A stretch of 5,770 nucleotides of DNA from Candidatus Bathyarchaeota archaeon (GTDB lineage Archaea > Thermoproteota > Bathyarchaeia > TCS64), in assembly GCA_016934355.1 (NCBI GenBank), contig JAFGTA010000077.1:1-5770 (forward strand), given 5' to 3'. The position numbers were made by a program, and so were the translations under genes. The notes beneath the pieces are model-generated. The model worked only from the letters and a program-made list of their open reading frames with translations. It had not been told where the DNA came from and made no database searches. Shown piece after piece: positions 1 through 4,220 of the stretch. Within the stretch, counting starts at the first letter, position 1; each line of letters starts with the position of its first letter.

Positions 1-65
1 GTGCTGATCTCAGATTCCGCTAGCTCGACCAGTGTCTTTGTCAAAACCAGAAACCCGTTTAACAT
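1..65 (-). CDS. Possible 5' end of a leftward gene, cut by the window edge
   Basis: An open frame on the minus strand begins at an ATG (63-65) and runs off the left edge. It encodes about 21 residues that begin MLNGFLVLTK and continue as a Leu/Val/Glu-rich, helix-like segment. A third of its codons start with G, as in real coding sequence. A TATA-like CGTTTAAG read on this strand (109-116) would place the transcript start about 20 bases before the ATG, making a divergent promoter with the 152 gene. No clear ribosome-binding site is seen. The competing reading is a rightward frame open from base 1 to the TAG at 85-87, whose Ser/Asn-rich end includes KTRNPFNMM; it would be the tail of an upstream gene. 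I slightly prefer the minus frame on codon pattern, but the fragment is too short to decide and I recognise no family. Confidence 0.3.
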   Translation of the reverse strand, partial: MLNGFLVLTKTLVELAESEIS

Positions 66-79
66 GATGCACTCGAGAA

Positions 80-116
80 ATTTATAGGTTGCATCCCCGG
101 CGGCAAACCTTAAACG
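80..116 (+). promoter_or_regulatory. Candidate promoter region for the TANGO2-family gene
   Basis: Two TATA-like boxes lie upstream of the ATG at 152: ATTTATAG at 80-87 and CTTAAACG at 109-116. An archaeal transcript start is expected roughly 22-26 bases after the box. The second box would therefore give a leader of about 14 bases and the first about 44. CTTAAACG is identical to the box before the inositol-phosphate synthase gene, which favours it. The near-palindromic TTAAA core could also fire leftward. No good Shine-Dalgarno sequence precedes the ATG. Confidence 0.4.
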
Positions 117-151
117 GCTGCGCCTGCTCAGAGAGCCGAAGCGAGACCGAG

Positions 152-898
152 ATGTGCACCCTGATACTGCTCTACGGATTGCTCAGCGACTATCCCATCC
201 TCGCGCTCCATAACAGGTACCTCGGGAAGGACACGCTGGAGGAGCCGCCGCAAAGGTTCAACGGCAACACCGTGGCGCCCCTCGACGTCGCATCGGGAGG
301 CACCTGGATAGGCGTCAACGACTCGGGGCTGCTCCTCGCCATAACCAACCAGGAGACGGAGACGCTTCGGAGCCCCGCTAGAAGCAGAGGGCTCCTCGCC
401 CTCGATTTGTTATGTGCGTGCACGTCGGCCGCCGAAGCCAGGAGGCGGCTCCTCGACGCCGACACGCGTGCCCCCTACAGAACCGGGAACTTCGCCGTTC
501 TGGACGCGGACGAGGCTTGGCAAGTGGTCTGGGACAGGGAGACCCACGTGTACCCCATCGGCGCAGGCGTCTACCCCGTCTCGACGCTCACCGTCGTCCC
601 CGGCATGAAGTGGAGCGAGAGGGCTCGTCACATCTGGTTCGACGCCGAGAAGCGGAGGACCCGCGCCACCGAGCTCCTCAGAGGCTACAAGCCGTCCAAC
701 GTCGAAGAAGCGGTCGAGACGCTGATGCGCGTCTCGGCGGACCACGGCTACGGCAGGTCCCAGGCGTCGATCTGCTGGCATAGCCCCGAGTATAGGCAGA
801 CAAGCTCCACGCTCATCGCCGTGGGGAGGGAGCCCGCCGAGACACGAGTCTTCTACTGCGAGGGCAACGCCTGCACGAATGAGTTCAGGGAGTACTAG
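152..898 (+). CDS. TANGO2/NRDE-family protein
   Basis: The 248-residue product belongs to the NRDE (TANGO2, Transport and Golgi organization 2) family. Visible hallmarks are the N-terminal MCTL with Cys2, a strand ending in an NR motif (residues 20-24, HNRYL), GGTWIGVN at 49-56 followed by a TN (65-66), SRG at 78-80, and a C-terminal SST strand (218-220). Cys2 becoming N-terminal after Met removal recalls Ntn-type hydrolases. Animal TANGO2 relatives have been linked to haem handling and lipid metabolism, but the biochemical activity of prokaryotic members is unsettled, so none is assigned. I chose ATG 152 because MCTL is the conserved family start. A TTG at 89 would add 21 residues unlike the family. 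The protein has no signal peptide or membrane helix and is presumably cytosolic. The name-giving NRDE tetrad reads NRYL here, so Asp and Glu are missing. The protein uses Arg heavily with few Lys. It converges with the gene at 941-1924. Confidence 0.85.
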   Translation: MCTLILLYGLLSDYPILALHNRYLGKDTLEEPPQRFNGNTVAPLDVASGGTWIGVNDSGLLLAITNQETETLRSPARSRGLLALDLLCACTSAAEARRRLLDADTRAPYRTGNFAVLDADEAWQVVWDRETHVYPIGAGVYPVSTLTVVPGMKWSERARHIWFDAEKRRTRATELLRGYKPSNVEEAVETLMRVSADHGYGRSQASICWHSPEYRQTSSTLIAVGREPAETRVFYCEGNACTNEFREY

Positions 899-908
899 GG
901 AAAAGGGC

Positions 909-927
909 GTGACCTGTTAAAGGTCAC
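909..927. repeat. Small intergenic hairpin between convergent genes
   Basis: A perfect 7-bp inverted repeat (GTGACCT at 909-915, AGGTCAC at 921-927) with a 5-base loop sits 10 bases after the stop of the rightward gene. On the plus strand only A-rich sequence and then four T follow, so it is not a classical bacterial terminator for that gene. On the minus strand it lies just after an 8-T tract. It may stabilise the 3' ends of both transcripts. Confidence 0.55.
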
Positions 928-930
928 ATC

Positions 931-938
931 AAAAAAAA
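931..938 (-). terminator. Oligo-T terminator for the dehydrogenase gene
   Basis: Read on the minus strand, TTTTTTTT follows the TAA stop of the 941-1924 gene after only three bases, with a hairpin just beyond it. Archaeal RNA polymerase terminates efficiently at such oligo-T runs. Four T on the plus strand (939-942) would be a weaker signal for the opposing gene. Confidence 0.6.
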
Positions 939-940
939 TT

Positions 941-1924
941 TTAGGAGGCTAGGGTCTTGCCGACCTTCTTCTTCTGAGCTAGCTCGTAGACCTTGCTGGC
1001 CGTGCCGACGTCCTGTATGGCGAGGCCGGTTGCCTTGAACATGGTGATCTCGTCGGGGCTGGTCCTGCCTTTCTTCTTGCCTGCGACGATCTTGCCTAGC
1101 TCCGCGTAGATGTCTTCTTCCTTGATGACGCCCTCCTCCTTGGGGACCTTGAAGTCGCCTACTACGAATGCCTGGGGGATGAAGTCGACGACGTGTTTGT
1201 CGCATTTCTTGATGACGCTGGTCATGAGCTCCCGCTTGGCTCCCGTGTCCGCGCCGATGGCGCTGACGTGGGCTCCCTTCTTGAGCCACGCGCCGTCGAT
1301 GAACGGCTTCGGGCTGGGCGTGCAAGTGATGACGATGTCGCTGCCCTCCGCTGCCTCCTTAGCGCTGTCCACCGGGACGAAGTCGACCTTGGGGAACATC
1401 TTCTTCATCTCCTCCGCGAAAGCCTTCTTCGCCTCAGGGATGATGTCGAAGACCTTGATCTTCTTTATGCCGGGGCGTACCTCCATGAGCCCCATGATCT
1501 GGCTGCGCCCCTGGACGCCTGCCCCGCAGACGCCCGCGACCTTGCTGTCCTCGCGGCTCAGGTACTTGATGCCCGTTGCGCCGGCTGCACCCGTCCTCAG
1601 TGCTGTGATGTAGGTGCCGTCCATGATGGCTAGGGGCACACCGTTATCGGGGCTGTTGAGAATTATCCTCGCTATCACAGCGGGGAGCCCGTACTCCTTC
1701 TTGTTGCCGGGGTGCACCGTTACTATCTTGGTGCCCGCGGCTTTCAAGCCCGGCATGTAGGCGGGCATGGCGATGAGGACGCCCTTGTCGAAGTGAAGGT
1801 AGACCCTTGGGGGCATCTCTATGTTGTCGTTGCCCATCTCGCGGAAGCCGCCTTCCACGGCTTCGAGGGTGCTCTTCATGTCGAGAACCTGTTTGACCTC
1901 ATCCTGTGTAAGGTATAGAGTCAT
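941..1924 (-). CDS. Ornithine cyclodeaminase/mu-crystallin-family NAD(P)-dependent dehydrogenase (alanine dehydrogenase-like)
   Basis: The 327-residue product matches the full length of the OCD/mu-crystallin family. An N-terminal substrate domain is followed by a Rossmann domain with GAGVQG at residues 134-139 (binding NAD(P)), then SAIGAD (221-226). The C-terminal helix carries the family signature FKATGLAIQDVGTA. Arg40, Lys66, Arg110, Asp226 and Lys230 occupy places where family enzymes keep substrate-binding and catalytic residues; this is from memory of the family, not an alignment. The glutamate that true ornithine cyclodeaminases use to hold the ornithine side chain seems absent near residue 52. 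An archaeal-type alanine dehydrogenase (L-alanine + NAD+ to pyruvate + ammonia + NADH) or a related imine reductase therefore fits better than ornithine-to-proline conversion. The substrate cannot be fixed from sequence. ATG 1924 is chosen because a TATA-like box lies about 33 bases upstream, giving a nearly leaderless mRNA without a Shine-Dalgarno site. Lys strongly outnumbers Arg, unlike in every neighbour. Confidence 0.85.
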   Translation of the reverse strand: MTLYLTQDEVKQVLDMKSTLEAVEGGFREMGNDNIEMPPRVYLHFDKGVLIAMPAYMPGLKAAGTKIVTVHPGNKKEYGLPAVIARIILNSPDNGVPLAIMDGTYITALRTGAAGATGIKYLSREDSKVAGVCGAGVQGRSQIMGLMEVRPGIKKIKVFDIIPEAKKAFAEEMKKMFPKVDFVPVDSAKEAAEGSDIVITCTPSPKPFIDGAWLKKGAHVSAIGADTGAKRELMTSVIKKCDKHVVDFIPQAFVVGDFKVPKEEGVIKEEDIYAELGKIVAGKKKGRTSPDEITMFKATGLAIQDVGTASKVYELAQKKKVGKTLAS

Positions 1925-1952
1925 GTTGAGTCAACCATGATGGGGTGTGCAG

Positions 1953-1967
1953 CGTTTTTAATGATTT
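1953..1967 (-). promoter_or_regulatory. TATA box/BRE for the dehydrogenase gene
   Basis: On the minus strand the sequence reads AAATCATTAAAAACG. The TTAAAAAC core is centred about 33 bases before the ATG at 1924, and an A-rich BRE-like element lies just upstream of it. The expected transcript start is near 1931, leaving only a few untranslated bases, which agrees with the lack of a ribosome-binding site. Confidence 0.5.
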
Positions 1968-2147
1968 CGTGTATAGTCTCTCATGCGTTTCCTCTCATAA
2001 ACATACATGTTCAGATTACAGTATGTTGTTCTCACTTCCACAAATAGGCATTTATTGTCTTAGTCACCATAATATTGTCTCTGATTGTTGGGATTATTAT
2101 CCTGTTTTTCAATGTACTGTCTTCTTCACATGGTGTTCCCTGTAATC
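1968..2147. other. AT-rich intergenic island without a recognisable gene
   Basis: Bases 1981-2160 contain about 62 G/C in 180 (34%), against clearly GC-rich genes on both sides. The plus strand is T-rich and purine-poor. The only frame of note (GTG 1945 to TAA 2145, 66 codons) has no ribosome-binding site and a Cys/Ser/Phe-heavy composition that simply reflects T-rich DNA. Small structure is visible: a 7-bp inverted repeat AACATAC/GTATGTT (2000-2006 and 2021-2027) and a direct repeat ATTGTCT (2054-2060 and 2074-2080). I see no tRNA, CRISPR repeat or transposase remnant. Confidence 0.6.
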
Positions 2148-2192
2148 TATATAGGTAAACATTAACTATAACTTCCAGCCATCTTTAAACGG
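2148..2192 (+). promoter_or_regulatory. Two candidate TATA boxes upstream of the hairpin and small gene
   Basis: CTATATA at 2148-2154 predicts a transcript start near 2176-2180, so the RNA would contain the whole inverted repeat. TTTAAAC at 2184-2190, inside TTTAAACGG, predicts a start near 2211-2213, within the repeat, so the RNA would lack the 5' arm of the 12-bp stem. The second matches the TTAAACGG seen at 110-117. Either or both could drive the gene at 2297; the sequence cannot decide. Confidence 0.4.
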
Positions 2193-2195
2193 CGA

Positions 2196-2278
2196 GAGAA
2201 TGAGGGAGCATGATCCAAGTGACTTTCTCCTCACCAGAATCCATTCTAATATGGTTCACTTGGTGATCCCTCATTCTC
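2196..2278 (+). repeat. Long imperfect inverted repeat (structured leader, kink-turn-like)
   Basis: GAGAATGAGGGA (2196-2207) is perfectly complementary to TCCCTCATTCTC (2267-2278). CCAAGTGA (2215-2222) is perfectly complementary to TCACTTGG (2256-2263). Together they give a 12-bp stem, an asymmetric internal loop (2208-2214 against 2264-2266), an 8-bp stem and a 33-base apical loop. The apical loop holds a minor AGAA/TTCT stem (2236-2239, 2244-2247). The outer stem can extend by CG/CG (2193-2194, 2279-2280) past one bulged base. Read on the plus strand, the internal loop can form adjacent G-A, A-G and U-U pairs as in a kink-turn; the minus strand cannot. The structure ends 18 bases before the TTG start of the next gene. 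It may be a regulatory leader, a small RNA or a DNA operator. It is not an obvious transposon end, because I found no target duplication. Confidence 0.75.
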
Positions 2279-2283
2279 CGTCC

Positions 2284-2287
2284 GGAG
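2284..2287 (+). promoter_or_regulatory. Ribosome-binding site GGAG for the TTG-started gene
   Basis: GGAG lies 9 bases before the TTG at 2297 and decides this start, since no ATG or GTG fits upstream in frame. CTCC at 2276-2279, in the 3' arm of the inverted repeat, is complementary to it and could mask it through a 4-bp stem with a GTCC loop. Confidence 0.5.
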
Positions 2288-2296
2288 CAAGGTAAT

Positions 2297-2761
2297 TTGA
2301 AGGCTGAACCCGAGGGCAACGGGTACGCGTACGACGGGAGATACTTCTGCAGCTTCCAGGAGGTCCAGTGCTACAGGTACCTGAAATCCATAGGCATACC
2401 GCCGGGTAGGATGCACATGGAGTACCGGGTGGGAGGCAGCCGCTTCGACTTCTTCCCCCTGAGACGTGTGTTCTGGGAGCACCACCCCATCAACCTGAAG
2501 CTGGGGGAGAACATCTACAGGTACGGTAAAGCTAGGCGCGCCATACTAGACGCGAACGGGTTCAGCCGCATACCCCTCGTCGTCTCTGACATCATGTTCA
2601 TGGACGTGCCCGATATACGCCGGAGGATGAACGAGCACGCGGTGGACTTTCGGTCGGGGCGCGTGCCCACAGGCACCGGGATACAATACGTTCACAGCTA
2701 CGAGCGCGACTACATGAGGCACATGTTCAATCTCCTTCCGGAGACTCTGGTCTGCGCCTAG
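2297..2761 (+). CDS. Small protein with a PD-(D/E)XK nuclease-like core, function unknown
   Basis: The 154-residue product starts at TTG with GGAG 9 bases upstream. The family is not recognised by name. The residue pattern resembles the compact nuclease fold of Vsr/DUF559-like proteins. A helix carries Glu22 (SFQEVQCYRYLKSIGI, 19-34). A strand follows with Asp51 (VGGSRFDFFP, 45-54), then a strand with Glu61 (VFWEHHP, 58-64). Next comes a basic helix with Tyr/Lys/Arg (74-87) and a hydrophobic strand (92-97). Glu61-His62-His63 would stand where active members have E-x-K, so catalysis is uncertain. The C-terminal third (98-154) has Asp/Arg-rich helices and no known motif. There is no signal peptide or membrane segment, so it is presumably cytosolic. 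It stands alone behind a structured leader and ends in a TAG whose bases overlap the stop of the opposing gene. An alternative is an unrelated conserved archaeal protein. The coding call is firm; the fold is inference. Confidence 0.75.
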   Translation: MKAEPEGNGYAYDGRYFCSFQEVQCYRYLKSIGIPPGRMHMEYRVGGSRFDFFPLRRVFWEHHPINLKLGENIYRYGKARRAILDANGFSRIPLVVSDIMFMDVPDIRRRMNEHAVDFRSGRVPTGTGIQYVHSYERDYMRHMFNLLPETLVCA

Positions 2762-3420
2762 CGCCCAGCCCAAGCCTCTCTCAGAACCGGGTTTCTGTCG
2801 ATGTAGGCGCCCTTGACGTCTTCGGGCGTCCTGTTGAGTGGGCAGCTGAAGTTGACGCAGTGCGGACAGAAATAGAGCCGAAGATTCATGAAAGTGGACA
2901 CCTCCGCGACTAGGATGACTATGATCAGCCCCGCGTACGCGATGAAGGACAGCCCCGACGCCGCCGGGACGAGGCTGTATCTCCACAGCCCGTACACGGA
3001 AACCACGAACGGGTACCCGAAGAACAGCGCGAAGCTCGCTCTCATAGCGTTTCGTTCGAGGGCCGTAGCCGGCTTCGGCTCGTACCTCCAGAGCTTCAGG
3101 CAGCCATGGTTGGCAAGGCAGTGCAGCGTCCTCCCAGACCGCGCGTAGTATGGGCAGTGCCTGCAGAGTATCCACGTCTCGACCACGTTGAAGAAAACCA
3201 GGAGGAACGCGACGAACGCGTACAGGTAGAGATGGCTGCCTATCACCCTGCCTGTGATGTACATGCCGACGAAGCCCGCGGCGAAGGCGGTTAACATGAT
3301 GGAGAGGAAGCCCACGAGGTGCCGCCTCTCCCAGCGACAGAACAGCCTGTGCTTAAGATCGCAGTCGCTGCACTGGGCGTCGTCTCCCCACGTGCAGATC
3401 CCATGCGGGTTGACGCCCAT
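2758..3420 (-). CDS. Four-helix membrane protein with three cysteine clusters, function unknown
   Basis: The 220-residue product has four predicted transmembrane helices (about 35-57, 62-85, 126-147 and 152-177) and eleven cysteines, all outside them. The N-terminal tail has Cys9, 17, 20 and 28; the central loop has Cys86, 89, 101 and 107; the C-terminal tail has Cys185, 188 and 193 (CPHC and CPLN). With four helices, all three Cys segments lie on one side. They are rich in Arg/Lys/His, so the positive-inside rule puts them in the cytoplasm. Such CxxC groups usually bind Zn or Fe-S, so a redox or metal-binding membrane protein is plausible, but no named family is recognised. ATG 3420 lacks a Shine-Dalgarno site. 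A weak TATA-like CTTATC lies about 25 bases upstream, so it may be leaderless, or it may be read through from the GTPase gene 38 bases away. Its stop shares CTAG with the convergent gene. Confidence 0.75.
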   Translation of the reverse strand: MGVNPHGICTWGDDAQCSDCDLKHRLFCRWERRHLVGFLSIMLTAFAAGFVGMYITGRVIGSHLYLYAFVAFLLVFFNVVETWILCRHCPYYARSGRTLHCLANHGCLKLWRYEPKPATALERNAMRASFALFFGYPFVVSVYGLWRYSLVPAASGLSFIAYAGLIIVILVAEVSTFMNLRLYFCPHCVNFSCPLNRTPEDVKGAYIDRNPVLREAWAGR

Positions 3421-3458
3421 GAGTCAAAGCGGGTTAGAGAGGGATAAGGGGTTTTCGT

Positions 3459-4220
3459 CTATGGCGTGAACTTGCCGCCGTCCGTGAACGTCAGCATGAG
3501 CTGGGCGTAGAGGTCGCTGAACCCCTCGTTGGTCGTCGAGGACACCGGCACAGGCGCGAACTCCACGCCGAGGCGCCCTATGACCTCAATCATGTCCTGG
3601 CTGATGACCCGGTTCACCCCTGTGAGCCTCGAGTCGATGGCCTCCTCAAGCAGATACGGGTCCTCGGCCCACCCCGTTATCTCCTCCACCTCGTGGGGCT
3701 GCAGCATGTCTGTCTTGCTTATGACTTGGAACTGGGGGAGCAGGAACCGTGTGCTGATAGCCGAAGCCAGGAACATGTTCATAACGTAGTTCAGCGGGTC
3801 CCTGCAGAAGACGCCGTCAAACAGGTAGATGACCCCCTTCTCGGCGTCCGTGAGCTCCTGAGCAATCTGGGCGCCAATGTTACGGAACGCGAACAGCTCC
3901 ATCTGCCCCGGCGTGTCCACGATGCAGATGTCCGGGGTAAAGTCCTCGATGTCGTCACTCAGGTCCTGTACGATGCCGGCCATCATGTCGTGGGCCAGCA
4001 TGAGCCCCCCGTTGGGGCCCAGCCCGTAGTCCTCCATCAGCTCCTCGACCTTGATGTAGTCCCGCACGTTCACGTTGGCGGCGTACGGCAGTATGATGCT
4101 CCCGGGGTCAAGGTTGACCGCCATCACGTCCTCCCTGTGGAACTCCAGGAACCTTGTGAACTTTGCTGTGAAAGTGGATTTGCCGCTGCCCGCGGTGCCT
4201 AAAACGAAGACGAGGTTCAA
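3459..4220 (-). CDS. GPN-loop GTPase
   Basis: The 253-residue product is a P-loop GTPase of the GPN family, as in archaeal homodimers of about 250 residues. The P-loop GTAGSGKST is at 8-16, NLDPG at 36-40, the diagnostic GPN at 68-70, the G3 motif DTPGQ at 102-106 and the G4-like SKTD at 168-171 (serine for the usual asparagine). A late SST (near 222) may act as G5. Eukaryotic GPN proteins help assemble or import RNA polymerase II; the archaeal role is unsettled but the protein is widely conserved. I chose TTG 4218-4220: its TTGA overlaps the TGA stop of the upstream synthase gene by four bases, GGGAG lies about 11 bases upstream, and the P-loop then begins at residue 8 as the family expects. 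An ATG at 4301 would extend the protein 27 residues deep into the synthase gene with non-family sequence. It is co-transcribed and probably translationally coupled with the synthase. Confidence 0.92.
   Translation of the reverse strand: MNLVFVLGTAGSGKSTFTAKFTRFLEFHREDVMAVNLDPGSIILPYAANVNVRDYIKVEELMEDYGLGPNGGLMLAHDMMAGIVQDLSDDIEDFTPDICIVDTPGQMELFAFRNIGAQIAQELTDAEKGVIYLFDGVFCRDPLNYVMNMFLASAISTRFLLPQFQVISKTDMLQPHEVEEITGWAEDPYLLEEAIDSRLTGVNRVISQDMIEVIGRLGVEFAPVPVSSTTNEGFSDLYAQLMLTFTDGGKFTP

Noticed and set aside
89..151. TTG-started 21-residue extension of the TANGO2-family protein
   Set aside because: The family begins at MCTL with Cys2; the extension contains the likely TATA box and shows no family similarity.
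1110..1613. Rightward frame opposite the dehydrogenase gene
   Set aside because: It is antisense to a clear family member, and its Ser/Met/Pro-rich composition is the expected shadow.
1921..1938. Five-codon upstream frame (ATG to TGA) overlapping the dehydrogenase start as ATGA on the minus strand
   Set aside because: The predicted transcript start near 1931 lies downstream of that ATG, so it would not be transcribed; most likely chance.
1959..2084. ATGATTT and CTGA as boxes C and D of a small nucleolar-like RNA
   Set aside because: The boxes are about 120 bases apart, far more than archaeal C/D sRNAs, box C is poor and no internal D'/C' pair is seen.
1945..2145. Rightward 66-codon frame in the AT-rich island
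   Set aside because: GTG start without ribosome-binding site, Cys/Ser/Phe/Tyr-heavy composition explained by T-rich DNA, and overlap with the promoter of the opposite gene.
2193..2280. Inverted repeat as ends of a miniature transposable element
   Set aside because: Only about 88 bases in all, no target-site duplication in the flanks and no second copy in the window; a leader RNA structure fits better.
2546..3175. Leftward frame of 209 codons spanning the nuclease-like and membrane-protein genes
   Set aside because: It lies antisense to one and in another frame of the other, with Arg/His/Pro-rich shadow composition and no domain.
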